Position numbers and translations under genes: made by a program. From Glutinoglossum americanum (lineage: Eukaryota > Ascomycota > Geoglossomycetes > Geoglossales > Geoglossaceae), in NCBI GenBank assembly GCA_020080175.1, contig JAGHQL010000053.1, forward strand, positions 1 through 64,000: 64,000 bases of DNA, given 5' to 3'. This document shows, one piece after another, positions 33,840 to 44,184 of this stretch. The notes beneath the pieces were generated by a model. It made no database searches, was not told the origin of the DNA, and saw nothing but the letters and a program-made list of their open reading frames with translations. How positions within the stretch are numbered: position 1 is the first letter of the stretch; every line of letters starts with the position of its first letter.

Positions 33840-34284
33840 AGTAACACTTGATTTGGCAGCGTCATTTAGCAACTGTTGTATGTAGTATTGAGCAGGGCTT
33901 TTCAAGATCTCCATAGCTATCAGCGGGCTGGGTCCCACGTCTAATCTAAAGAATTGCAATCACCTAGTGAAGTAAGCGTTGAGGCTGGATGCAATATAAG
34001 CAACATGATCATGTATGCCAGTCAATGGGCCTTAGCGGTGGCTTAAAGTAGTTGCCGTTGTTAAGACAGCCATTTCACCGGTACCTATCGTGGGAATTTC
34101 CTATAGGCTGCTAACTAAATACTTGAAACTCAATATTTCTCTCCATAGTCCAGCCAACTTAACCGGCAATAAACTTGATTGTGTAGTGTACTCTGCAAGA
34201 TAACAATCCGTAAATTCACTAGCTACCATTGACTAACAAAGCTACATAGGTTTTTTATCCCAACAATAGAATCCGCAGATTTGC

Positions 34285-34653
34285 TCAGCTAGTGGTCTGA
34301 CACCGCTGTTGTTCATACTCTCCCAGTCCTTCAACTCCACCTTGTCCATCAATACTCTCTTGTTCTCCAAGATCTTCCAAGCTTGGACCTTTGCGTTTTT
34401 GGGGGATCAAGGCGCGGTCTGTAGTATGGCATAAGATCCGCCCTTCAGCGTTCGAATCCTTCGTATTCTTCCCTCTAAACCTCTTCAGGTTTAGGCCATG
34501 GTCCATAAGATGAAAGACCGACCTCTTGGACCCTTCAGCCGTTATGAAATTGAGCCCGAAGGTTGTCTGGGAATAAGCTGGGGGAAGGTCTGCGTTATGG
34601 ATTCGACAGGGCTCTTCATTGCCGCCATGGAGCTGGATAATGAAAAGACACAT
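34285..34653 (-). CDS. Small orphan J1
   Basis: About 122 residues, not recognised. Shared with J2 (40869-41195): an MCLF/MCIF start, PPAYSQTT against PPDYQTT, a helix HLMDHGLNLKRFRGKNTKD against RFIDHCLKLERFKAGDEKD, and HTTDRALIPQKRK against RIADRALNFRGRK. It is convergent with cupredoxin 1. Conservation of the helix in both copies favours a real gene. No membrane segment or signal peptide. Confidence 0.5.
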   Translation of the reverse strand: MCLFIIQLHGGNEEPCRIHNADLPPAYSQTTFGLNFITAEGSKRSVFHLMDHGLNLKRFRGKNTKDSNAEGRILCHTTDRALIPQKRKGPSLEDLGEQESIDGQGGVEGLGEYEQQRCQTTS

Positions 34654-34870
34654 GATGTTCGTTGATATACGTAGGAGGTAGTTTCTGGTATTGGCGACCG
34701 TTGATTAGTATTTTTATTTCTAAGATTGGGATAACTAGAAGTCCTTATCAGCTGATTATCCGTCTTATATATTTGATGCCTGTCGAGGATGTGTAATTGT
34801 TGAGGATGGAGGTGAGGGTCATTCAGTCTTTTTTGACTGCTTCCTTGGAAGCACTTTTTCCTGAATCTAG

Positions 34871-35238
34871 CCCGCAGGGAAGTGTTCACTGCGGAAAGTC
34901 GAGTGACATAATTCTCTCCTAAAGAAAGCCACTACGGCTCCTATTCTGGCTATTGGAGGTCATTTGTGATATCTAATTCTCTAGCACTAGGTGATTCGGC
35001 GCTAAGCTCAACAACCTCACGAGTCAACCAGGGTGATCTGACACAACCTCACGAGTCAACCAGGGTGATCTGACACAACCTCACGAGTCGACCAGGGATC
35101 ACCGACGCAACCTCACGAGGCAACTAGGGATTACCCTCGTGAGGGATCGAGCAATTTGTCTCAGGGTATATCTGACAACGGCTACAATGACCAGACAAAT
35201 AGCAGGGTCGTTCACCAATTCTTGCTTCCCAATAAATT
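34871..35238. repeat. Spacer with 32-bp tandem repeat, four copies (35011-35140)
   Basis: Four units spaced exactly 32 bp apart carry ACAACCTCACGAGTCAACCA and GGTGATCTGAC, the last two diverged. No gene seen around them. The array directly follows duplication copy 1. Confidence 0.8.
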
Positions 35239-35674
35239 ATGGACAGTCGATACAAACCTCTCTCTATCTCTACTATGGCCATCCCGTACACAGAAGATGA
35301 AATAGTAACGATAATCTCGCTGAAATATGTTGGCCTGGATTGGAACCAGATCAAATTACGCTTCAATGCGCGTTATCAGACCAACCGTTCGATTGAATCT
35401 CTACGATCTCGATATTATAGTGCGTGCAGGACTGGTTACCTCCATGGGCCTCCAGCTGTGTCAGATGACGTCCCATATATCTACCCGTCTCAAATTGTAA
35501 GTTCACTGTACCTAAGTTAGCGAGGATAAAATGCTGATCGGTTAGCAGATTAGCCCATATCTACAGCTTACACGTACTGACTTTCGCGTATCCGATATGA
35601 GCGATTGGGGTGCTCTTCAGTGGGAGCGAGGCTTTTGTGGGGAATACATTGTAGGAGTGCGTGGTAGAAGTTAA
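35239..35674 (+). CDS. Small SANT/Myb-like protein 1
   Basis: Two exons, 35239-35496 and 35549-35674, about 127 residues. YTEDEIVTIISLKYVGLDWN then RFNARYQTNRSIESLRSRYY has the spacing of a SANT/Myb helix-turn-helix (W..I...F......S..SL..RY). ATG at 35275 (MAIPYTEDE) is a tighter start. The second exon is ISPYLQLTRTDFRVSDMSDW..GVRGRS. Such proteins may bind DNA; the target is unknown. Two relatives lie within 4 kb. Confidence 0.55.
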
Positions 35675-35834
35675 GGGGTTTCATTGCACCGATATATTTT
35701 CCTACTCCTTTGGTTGTTGCAGCCGCTGTTAGATAGCGCACTCGATTGCCGCCTCTTTTTTTGAGTGAGTTCTTGCGCTCCGGCTCTAGCATGCTTATTA
35801 GATTTGTTGCGGACCATTCAATTGGATTACGGAG

Positions 35835-36060
35835 ATGATTCCCAATCAGATACCAAGCGTGGTAGTTCCAAGCATGATATGCACCCTTAACGTCCTCAAG
35901 TACTCATAAACCAGGATGGAAGTACCGAGGGTAGCGAACGACACTGCCTGCTTAGTCGTAAATCGATTGTGCGATATTTCGAAATGATTTCGAAGCCGTC
36001 CAAGCCATCTGCTTACTACAAGAAATGAGTGGGCGACTTGATTTATGCATCATTGAGAGC
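35835..36060 (+). pseudogene. Decayed copy of the APH-gene 5' end
   Basis: DNA here follows 14360-14600: AAGCATG, TACTCATAAACCAG against TACTCACAAACCAG, then GTGCGATATTTCGAAATGATTTCGAAGCC..GTC against ATGCGATATTTCGAAAAGATTTCGAAGC. Only the promoter-proximal part is present and the frame does not continue. Confidence 0.65.
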
Positions 36061-36177
36061 ACTGTTTCACAAGGGCAATAGGGCCAAACTTGAAACGTAT
36101 CTGTGATACAAAAGGCAACAAGATAGCAAAAAGACTCAAAGACTACCACACTTCAACCCTAAAATCAGACGAGTTCG

Positions 36178-37455
36178 CTAAAACTTATAGGCATAATCCC
36201 ACTCGGAGCCAGCCAAGCTAGGCATGCAAGCGCATTCCGTTGTGTATTCTGTTGTAATTGCAGTCGCAGGAACACTTGTGTTGAGCAGCGCTGTATCGAA
36301 TCCTTGCAATCCATAAGCCTGTGCGCCGGAAATGCTTAGATTGAACTGCTCTGAATCAAGTCCTTGCGATCTATAAGTCTGTACATTGGAAATATTCGAA
36401 TCGAGCAGCCCTGAATCGAGCCCTCGGAACCCACAAGCCTGCGCATCGAAAATACTCGAATCGAGCAGCTCTGAATCGAGTCCTTGGAATCCACAAGCCT
36501 GTGCATCGGATGTGCTCAAATCGAATAAGTCGGAAACTCTTAGATCGAGCAATGCTGAACTGATTTCTCTCCTACTAAAAACTTGTACATCGGAAATACC
36601 AGAACTGAGATAGTCGAGGTCCTCTGAACTGGGAGTCCCCCAATTAGAAGATTCCGAATCGAAAGGTATCGGATAAAGGGCCTCTGAATTGAGGACTCCC
36701 AAATCTGGACACTCTGAATCAAGTCTCGTACAGAACAGCTCTGGAGTGAGAGCTGGTGGGGCGAGAGTCGCTGAACTAGAAGGCCCCGAACGGAACGGCT
36801 CCCAGCCAGAAGTCCATGAACCAGTATCAGAGGGTACTGGGTCAGTGGATACAGGCCCTAAAGCTCTTGGGTAGAGTTCTGTATGGAGAGCCCCCGAACA
36901 GGCAGGTCTTAAATCGAGACCATGCCGGTCGGTATGTTTCGGGTCGGAAGCCGTTGAATGAGCAGTATTAAGATAGCAATCTTCCGAATCGTAAACCATA
37001 GGATTAGGGTTAGCTGAACCCCCGTTTGCTGTGATAGAGTCTGGTTCAACGGCAGCCACATCGTTGGTGATATGGAGCGAAGCATCGTTTGTTGTGGGCT
37101 GAATGTAGTGAACTATTCGAACAGTTGATCTCTGTGTTTTGTAATACTCGGATGAATAAAAGAGTGTGCGGATTGCGTCTAGCGAGGCTTTGCCAAACTC
37201 CTTTTCATATGCCGAATGAACTTCTTCCCAAGGGGTCCGGTTCAATCTTAGACAGATGAGGAATTGTAGTTTCTCCCCCTTGAATCCCTTGTTACGCGTG
37301 CGGGCAGAGGGTTTGCGAGTGGAGGTCCTTCTCTTGGCTTTCTTGTTACGGGTGCCGGCGGAGGGTTTGCGAGCAGAGGTCCTTCTCTTGCCTTTCCTGT
37401 TAGGTATGCTGGCGGAGGAATTGCAAGCAGAAGTCTTGGCTTTCTTGTTTGGCAT
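36178..37455 (-). CDS. SANT/Myb-like protein 2 with repeat tail
   Basis: Single 425-residue frame. The basic N-terminus repeats RRTSARKPSAGTRNKKAK two to three times and looks like a nuclear localisation region. A SANT-like helix set follows: EKLQFLICLRLNRTPWEEVH and YEKEFGKASLDAIRTLFYSS. The middle is Ser/Pro-rich. The tail has about five 22-residue repeats of the form DAQACGFRGLDSGLLDSSI, which gives a 66-bp DNA repeat at 36280-36520. It is probably a DNA-binding protein; whether it acts with its two small relatives is unknown. Confidence 0.55.
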   Translation of the reverse strand: MPNKKAKTSACNSSASIPNRKGKRRTSARKPSAGTRNKKAKRRTSTRKPSARTRNKGFKGEKLQFLICLRLNRTPWEEVHSAYEKEFGKASLDAIRTLFYSSEYYKTQRSTVRIVHYIQPTTNDASLHITNDVAAVEPDSITANGGSANPNPMVYDSEDCYLNTAHSTASDPKHTDRHGLDLRPACSGALHTELYPRALGPVSTDPVPSDTGSWTSGWEPFRSGPSSSATLAPPALTPELFCTRLDSECPDLGVLNSEALYPIPFDSESSNWGTPSSEDLDYLSSGISDVQVFSRREISSALLDLRVSDLFDLSTSDAQACGFQGLDSELLDSSIFDAQACGFRGLDSGLLDSNISNVQTYRSQGLDSEQFNLSISGAQAYGLQGFDTALLNTSVPATAITTEYTTECACMPSLAGSEWDYAYKF

Positions 37456-38664
37456 GCTGGTGGAGGAATTGCGAGCAGAAGATTAAAATATATCCTAATT
37501 CGTATTCACTGTTTAAAATATACTCAGTCGACTTGCTCAGGAAGGGAAAGAGGAAAACCAGTGGGGAGGAGCCGACTTAAGTGGATAAAAAAATAGAATC
37601 CAGATACCACACCCATCATACGAGATAACCACCATAATACAAGCGAATATAAGACCTAAAACCACGGCATTTAGGGAGAGATATCTGCAGGTCACCGATC
37701 GCTTCAAGCGTGTGAGGATATATCGCATTTGCTCAAGTCAAAAATTTCATAATATTTGGCGATGCTTCAGGTGTGGGAGATTACAAGGGTTGGGAATCCA
37801 AGTCACAAGCGCCGGCGGCATTAGTTCGACTTGATTTTTGACGACGCCACCAAGGAGCTGATCCGCACCTTCCGTGCCGCCCCATCTGCCTAGCGCAGTT
37901 CTTGAAATACCCAATCAATTTTCCGCAAAAACATACAAAACACGCTTGGACCTTCCCATTTGGAGCGACTCTTGAGAATCAGTGTTACCACCTCTTGCCG
38001 CTCGGCACATGTTCTGTTCTGGGGCTCCTATGTCAATTAACAGTAATGAAGCGCTCTGCCACGCTCGTGCATACGGTGGGAGAAGACGCCACCAGGATAA
38101 GCTGCGGCAAAGCAACAGAGTGCACAAGAACTAAGGCTATAAAACTGGCCATGTTCAATAGACGAATTGATTACCTAGTGAACATTGAGGCAAGAGGTTA
38201 GTTTTCGCTCTAAGATAGTTCTGGAATTCCCATCATTTTCTTGTAACCCTAGATCTCAAATTAGCGAGCATACCTTCCAAGCCATCACGTTGAATCCAAA
38301 GAAAAAGGTTACAAAAGTACCTAGTACTTTAGTCGATAAGCAAAGCGATCGAGCCCTAAGTCGCTTAGATAACCCCCTGGGCCGATAAACAGGTTTCCCA
38401 CTTGCGACTGAGCGGCGTATCCCCGACCAAAAACTCTCGACTAGAACCTAACTATCTTTCTCTGAATTACTGTGCCGCAGATGGATGCAATTACCATATC
38501 TGGAAACTCTCGTTTGAACCAGTCTCGCGGTCGTCGTCCGCTAATGGATATCTGGACTATTTGATCATTGAAATTGCCCGGGTTTGGAAAAAGTTTTGCG
38601 AGAAAAATGCATTTTTGCTATATCGTTTCCCACCCGAGTCATTTATTATCAAAACTCTCTCCTG
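37456..38664. other. Intergenic between SANT-like genes 2 and 3
   Basis: Short frames only, none with a family; no repeats noticed. Confidence 0.4.
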
Positions 38665-39015
38665 ATGGAATCCTCGTCAAAACAGCCGTACTCGCACGAG
38701 GAAATGGCTTGGCTCCTCTTCTATATAAGCCATAAACTGGAGATGAAGGACGTTGTTTACCTCCACTCTCTTCGATTTCGACAGCGTACTTTCGACGGCA
38801 TTAAAAAGCGATTATCGAAGGAAAGGACCAATGAAGGTCTTGGTCTTGGGCAGGGGCACGATGGATGGGATAGGGAGAAAGTCAAAGACTACCTTCGCGA
38901 ATATATTACCAAGTATACTCTATCTGGACCGGACCCGGACAGAGGACTTCCGGGAGAGGACCAGAAGGCGTTACAAGGTGATACGCCTTTGCTGCCTATA
39001 AACATCTCATGTTAA
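38665..39015 (+). CDS. Small SANT/Myb-like protein 3
   Basis: 116 residues from MESSSKQPYSHEEMAWLLFY. The order YSHEEMAWLLFYISHKLEMK, then LRFRQRTFDGIKKRLSKERT matches the SANT-like helices of the proteins at 35239 and 36178. The C-terminal half is charged (DREKVKDYLREYITKYTLSG). It lies just upstream of cupredoxin copy 2, as protein 1 lies downstream of copy 1. Confidence 0.5.
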   Translation: MESSSKQPYSHEEMAWLLFYISHKLEMKDVVYLHSLRFRQRTFDGIKKRLSKERTNEGLGLGQGHDGWDREKVKDYLREYITKYTLSGPDPDRGLPGEDQKALQGDTPLLPINISC

Positions 39016-39596
39016 TAGAGTCACTAGCTCTTAAACCAACAACGGAGGCACTGGAGGAGTCACCTCCCTGGCAGGCCATCGAACACGGAGTGGGGGACTG
39101 AGGTAGGGTGGGTTCGGGACCATGCACCTTTGGGTATTAGAAACCTTCATAGGGGAAATTCAACACCCATCATGTAGTCACAACAAGTTAAAAAAATTTT
39201 TTTTTTCTTTTGACATCTTAAGGTGTGCTCGCCTAGGATATTAATCTGACTTAAGGGAGCCCTCAGAACTGCTAGTAAAAGAAGGTTTACTTTCCTACCA
39301 CAGCTTCGTTATCTTCAATGGCATTTAGTGAGTTCTAAGTGACATTGAGATGGGAGCATTCGGCGCCTAAAACTTTTCATAGAAGGAAGTTTAAGCGCGT
39401 AAGCACTGCAGCCTTATTTCCAACAGTAAAAGGCGCCGGTCATAAAATACAGTTTCCTAGATTCGGTTTACCAAATGCTAGATCGCTACTCCGGATCCTC
39501 TTCATCTACTTAATATATAGAGCTCTAGGCTCGGCCACCTATATCTAGTTGGCTTCGACGATTTTGCTATTACCTATCCTCCATATCTATTACCTG

Positions 39597-40439
39597 ATGG
39601 CTCTGTTTCCAGCTTACTTACTTTTTCACCTCGTCTTGGGGGAGTCTGATTATTATTCGCTTAGGTATGTTTGTACATACCTCACAGCTATATTAACCTG
39701 TCTGAAGTCATCAATACTATGTAGGCCAGAGCATTCGTTCCATTGGCTTTCTTCAGGTATAAAGGGCAGGTGCGGGTGCCATCCTACATCACCTCTTGAT
39801 GCTTCGTCCACGAGGCCTACCATGACCGGATCACTTCCTAGGCCATCGCAAACTGGAGACTTATATGGTGGGGATTTCTTACCCAAAACTAACATTACCT
39901 CAAATGTCCAAAAGTCGTATTCCGTGGATGTCGGCGCATTCGGTGACCTCGTGTTCAATCCCAATCAATTGAACGCTTCGATAGGCGACGTCATCATGTT
40001 CAATTTCTTATCGTTGAATCACACATTGACTCAGTCTGAATTGTATAATCCTTGCAATCCAAATGGCCAACTTGACACTGGTTTCAGCCAATTCAACACA
40101 CAAAATGAAACCGGAAAGTTCATCGTTCGATTCGAAGTTAAGACCGCTACCCTACAGTTTCTTTATTGTTCTCAAACTATTAAGTCATCACACTGTCGTA
40201 CCGGTATGGTTTTTGGCCTAAACACAGACGGTCAGATAGGCCAGTTTGTCAAAAACGCTATAGCTGTTCAAACTTCTTCCAACGTGATTCTGTTCTCGAC
40301 TGTAGGGCTGGTACCAGTCGGAAACATGACTTGGGGAATCAATACGACCACTCCGGCTGGCCGTGGCAATATGCTTATTACTGCCCGCACGAAAATTATA
40401 TCTGGAATTTATTTACTTGGCCTTGTTGCTCTAGTTTAG
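39597..40439 (+). CDS. Secreted cupredoxin, probably GPI-anchored, copy 2
   Basis: Two exons: 39597-39664 (signal MALFPAYLLFHLVLG, then ESDYYSLR) and 39780-40439. ATG at 39597 is chosen over the upstream in-frame ATG because it aligns with copy 1 and gives the same phase-2 splice. The domain has FNPNQLNASIGDVIMFNFLS, LNHTLTQS, FLYCSQT and SSHCRTGMVFGLN, so the His, Cys, His and Met positions are kept. The Ser/Thr tail is much shorter than in copy 1, and the end IISGIYLLGLVALV fits a GPI signal. The two domains share about half their residues by eye. Confidence 0.8.
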   Translation: MALFPAYLLFHLVLGESDYYSLRYVCTYLTAILTCLKSSILCRPEHSFHWLSSGIKGRCGCHPTSPLDASSTRPTMTGSLPRPSQTGDLYGGDFLPKTNITSNVQKSYSVDVGAFGDLVFNPNQLNASIGDVIMFNFLSLNHTLTQSELYNPCNPNGQLDTGFSQFNTQNETGKFIVRFEVKTATLQFLYCSQTIKSSHCRTGMVFGLNTDGQIGQFVKNAIAVQTSSNVILFSTVGLVPVGNMTWGINTTTPAGRGNMLITARTKIISGIYLLGLVALV

Positions 40440-40868
40440 TTTATGCACATAGTATCTCGGTGTTTTGTGTTGCGGAGAATGAATGATTGGGGCATTTTTA
40501 TTTCAGAAATACATAGTCGAAGCGGGCTGCCCTGCCGACTAATTCTAAATGTAACTAAAAAAAACTTTCAAGCCGGCCGCACCTGCGGCGTGTTAGGATC
40601 AAATAACAGGGAATGTTTAAGCGGCTGGATATCCAATAAAAAAAAGAAAATATTAAGTGACTAGACTTTCCCTTTCGGGGTTGGTGCAAGGATATTACAA
40701 GCACTACAGGAGAAAGCATCCGCGATAGACAGATCGGTAAATGCTTCGCTCTTCAGTAACGACAGTACATGAGGTTTTTATCCTAATCAAAATATCCATC
40801 ATACTCGGTTCGCCTTATCCTTCAACTCGCCCTCCATCTCGAATGTCCTACTGTCCTTCCACCTTTCC

Positions 40869-41195
40869 CTATCCTTCAACCCCCCCTGTTCTTTCAACCA
40901 CTACCTGTTCTTCGACCTCCTTTCCAGGGCTCGACCACTTGCGACCTCTGAAGTTCAGAGCACGATCTGCGATACGGTGTATGATCTGCTTCTCGATCTC
41001 GGCATCCTTCTCATCTCCGGCTTTAAACCTCTCTAGTTTTAAGCAGTGATCTATAAAACGAGAGAAGGCCTTCTGGAAGCCCTCGGTCATTCTAACGTTA
41101 GGACTTCTCTCTTCGGTAGTCTGGTAATCCGGAGGAGTGTCTGTATCATGGTCCTCCTTGATCTTGATATTGAAGAAAATACACATAGTGTTCAC
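40869..41195 (-). CDS. Small orphan J2
   Basis: Up to 108 residues. Its likely start is the second Met (MCIFFNIKIKED), which aligns with J1. The shared helix RFIDHCLKLERFKAGDEKDA is followed by QIIHRIADRALNFRGRK and an acidic/Val tail. The DNA encoding the end of the frame is a TTCAACC-type simple tract (40815-40920). Confidence 0.5.
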   Translation of the reverse strand: MNTMCIFFNIKIKEDHDTDTPPDYQTTEERSPNVRMTEGFQKAFSRFIDHCLKLERFKAGDEKDAEIEKQIIHRIADRALNFRGRKWSSPGKEVEEQVVVERTGGVEG

Positions 41196-41395
41196 CGGTG
41201 TGTAATATGGATATTTTCTAGTATTGACTACTTCCCATTAGTGCTTCCACCTCAATATTAGGATGCATGGCGATACTCAACTTGCTTATCTGCGTTTTTT
41301 GACTGTTTTTGAGGAATGACGGCCTGGAAACGATGATCGCCTTTTTGACTGATCCCTCAGAAGTGCTTCTCCTTGAATCTAGCTAACGGGAAACG

Positions 41396-42776
41396 AGGCC
41401 TCGAATGCTATTTCATTGAAATACGTTATTTAGAAAGTCTCGTTAAATGCGAAGAACAAGGGCAACTTTCTGCATACCACTAAGCAAACTTGGAAAGTCT
41501 CATTAACCGCTAGGGAAAACGACAAGTTTCTACATTTAGATCAACGCCGGGGAGCAGCGCCAATACTGAACGAAATCGGAAAGTCTCGTTAAATACTGAG
41601 AACAACGACAAGATCAATGGCAGGGAGCCGCGCCACTACTGAGCGAAGTTGGAAAGTCTCGTTAAATGCTCGGAATAACGACAAGATCAGCGGCAGGGAT
41701 CGGCGCCACTACTAAATGAAATTGGAAAGTCTCGTCAAACACTGAGAACAACGACAACGTCACTGGCCGGGAGCGGCGCCACCACTAAGCGAAGTTGGAA
41801 AGTCTCGTTAAATGCTCAGAATAACGGTGGCAGGGGGCGGCGCCACTACTGAACGAAATCGGAAAGTCCCGTCAAATACTGAGGACAACGACAACATCAA
41901 TGGCGGGGAGCGGCGTCACCATCGAACGGTCTTGGAAAGTCCCGTTAAACGCTAAGAACAATGACAGCCTCTACGTTTAGATCAATAGCTGGGAGCAGTA
42001 TCCACAGAACCATCTCTGAAAACTCTGATCAAATGTCAGGATCAACGACTGTTTCTGTATTTAGCCCAATGGCAGGGAAACGCACCACCATTAAATAGTT
42101 TTGGAAGCTCTCATTGAATGCTAAGACCATCCATCATTTTTGGCTTCTGGCTGCCCAAGGCGATATAATAGAGTCCTTGTCACGCACGCCCATATTAAGC
42201 GGTCGTGGGGTGGGAGATCTTTTCTCTATATAGTAGATAGCTTACCGAATAACTCGCTCAGCGTTCACATAAAATAACTTCAGATTATCTAGGTGTATTG
42301 TGTTGTCTCATAGTAATGCGTTCTATATACAGGGTCTTTGTGTTAACAAGAAATGAAGTGGGGCGAGGGTTTGCCCTTAACAGTCACATGCCCGCATGTT
42401 TATTTCCGACATACCGCAACAAATCAATACCATACTGCAGTTCAGTGCCTTCTGTGCACAGTCCCTGTGCAGTCAATTCTAGTTTGGGAACGTAACATAA
42501 AATAAATTGAATCGGACGTAATACCAAGACTATAAGACCAGAAAGCAATCTAATAAGATAGTGAATGAACACATAGAGGACTCCAGCCTCTATAAATTAT
42601 AAGTGCCGAGTATCCATATCCAGTACATAAGCTCGGTGCTTCAAAAAGAAGTAAGTAACATAAAGCAATGCAGGAAAACGGGTGGTTTAAATAAACAGCC
42701 AACGCTACGGTCAACGCAGAGGGGGTCTTGAGGTTGTCAAAGTAAATAGGCAAGAAAAAAAAGCTCAACTAAACGA
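41396..42776. repeat. Spacer with minisatellite, modal 73-bp unit, about ten copies (41432-42160)
   Basis: Starts of the motif GGAAAGTCTCGTTAAAT or variants lie at about 41432, 41492, 41578, 41651, 41724, 41797, 41861, 41933, 42015 and 42102. Spacing is 73 for the central units and 60-87 at the edges. The longer units carry an extra TTTCTACATTTAGATCAA segment. Each unit includes GGGAGCGGCGCCACTACT. Non-coding. The rest, 42160-42776, holds nothing I recognise. Confidence 0.9.
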
Positions 42777-43440
42777 CTAGAGAGTGGATTCAGAAGGAGG
42801 TTGTCCTCGAGCTCGTCGGCCGATTCGTGCACGGAGCTCCTGTGTTCGCCTCTCGAGGATTATCGGTAGTTCCTCTTCACTAAGCTGGTGATTTAACAGG
42901 GGGTTATTTAGCAGCGGGTTTGGTGACGGCAGGTTTGGTGACAGCGGATTTGGTGACAGTGGGTTTGGTGACAGTGGGTTTGCTAGCGGTGGGCTTGTCA
43001 TTGTCGGTGTAAATCGTTGTGGAGCCGTTGCGGTAGGGTTCAATGGCGTAATCATGCGTGGGCGTCGTCGGTTGATAAGTTCGATCGAGGTACGGTAATA
43101 GACGAGGGGGAGGCGTTGATTGGACGACAAGGTCATAGAACGCACTCCAAATGTCAGCGTCTGATGCTTTATCGATGACTTTACCCAGTAGAGGAGTGGC
43201 AGATGTGACGTCAAAATCGCCTGAATCGACTGCAGAATTGAGCCTTGAGAGGTCGCCGAGGAGGGTTCCACGACTGTCCGGAGAAGAAAGCACACGTGCT
43301 GCTGGAAGGCTTTGCAATGCCAGTACAAGGTCAAGCACTAGATCTTTGAGACCTATATACGTTAGTAAAAAAAACCGTGATATCAAGGAAGCACATCTCA
43401 CTTCTTTCTGCGTAGGCAGAGTTGGAGTCACGAAAAGCAT
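42777..43440 (-). pseudogene. FunK1-type kinase N-terminal fragment with repeat tail
   Basis: The stretch LKDLVLDLVLALQSLPAARV, ..LLGKVIDKASDADIWSAFY and DLVVQSTPPPRLLPYLDRTY resembles the N-terminal region of ascomycete FunK1/Sgk2-like kinases (..IW..V......TPPPR..P.). No kinase domain follows. Instead there is a short Pro/Ser or Thr/Lys repeat from a 15-bp unit (TTTGGTGACAGCGG; 42890-42990), whose frame depends on splicing, and the end RARGQPPSESTL at 42779. A first exon MLFVTPTLPTQKE ends near 43402, but the join to the next exon does not keep frame at the obvious sites. I read it as a truncated gene. Confidence 0.45.
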
Positions 43441-43673
43441 TTTAAACCTTCTCCAATGGGGTTAGCTTTAATTATTTCTAACTTTAGGAAATCAGCCATC
43501 GAGTAGTCTAAAGACGACATGCAATGGGAGAAATGACATGCATAGATATAGATGGTAACGTGGGTAGATGCTCTTCAGCAGACTACCGAGAGATTTGCTC
43601 GGATTAGTCAGCCTGAGTCCAATGGCAAACTTCAAAAAGATTCTCATTCTAGCGTTTCGTCTGAGCGGGCATT

Positions 43674-44184
43674 ATGTCCTCTCCGTCCCATATCGAGCCT
43701 ACTTCTAAGGGCTACTTGGATGCCACCCTTACGGTCACTCATCAAATTCACGTCTCCGAATTTTTCGTCAACTCCCTCGGGGAAGAAGTAGCAAATAGGA
43801 CTGAAGTACCTTTACCGTTAGATCAAAATGACGAGCCCAGCGCCTGGTTAGATGCTTACGGTAATGGTAAGTCTCGAGTCTAATCCTCCATCACCCTCTG
43901 GATCTAGCTTACCCTTCATCTGATTAGAGTGCGAATGCGTCAGGTGCGAGATGCTCTCCCGCAACCACACCTTTCCCAACCCTCCGTCCGACTGGGGCAT
44001 TGATAAGCCCCACTGGTACTGCTCTGGTGGGGGACAGTCTGGATGGGAAGAGCATGAACGAGGACGTCGCTGGATCACTGCCTGCCTTGCCTACTCTGCC
44101 CATCCAGGACATGAAGAAGATTGGAAGGAGATCACCACTGAGAAAGTCACTGCTTGGGTGGAACGTCAAGGCATGGGGTTCTAA
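43674..44184 (+). CDS. Hypothetical 149-residue protein
   Basis: Two exons, 43674-43866 and 43928-44184, joined in phase at YGN|ECECVRCEML. The first part is HIEPTSKGYLDATLTVTHQI and FFVNSLGEEV. After the junction come CECVRCEMLSRNHTFPNPPS, HWYCSGGGQSGWEEHERGRR and EEDWKEITTEKVTAWVERQG. Cys spacing could bind a metal. Not recognised. Codon phase and clean intron ends support a real gene. Confidence 0.5.

Larger units (their letters stand above)
32757..34870. repeat. Direct duplication, copy 1 (cupredoxin + convergent J1)
   Basis: Matches 39597-41395 in gene order, orientation and intron phase, and continues past J into non-coding DNA (TTTTTTGACTG..TCCTGAATCTAGC against TTTTTGACTG..TCCTTGAATCTAGC). 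Confidence 0.8.
39597..41395. repeat. Direct duplication, copy 2 (cupredoxin + convergent J2)
   Basis: Partner of 32757-34870; see that entry. It is followed directly by the 73-bp minisatellite. Confidence 0.8.

Noticed and set aside
34440-34470. GTTCGAATCC resembling a tRNA B box
   Set aside because: No matching A box or acceptor stem nearby; it lies in the J1 coding region. I found no convincing tRNA gene in the window.
34998-35150. 32-bp repeat array considered as a CRISPR-like array
   Set aside because: Units abut with no unique spacers, and this is a fungal nuclear region; it is a minisatellite.
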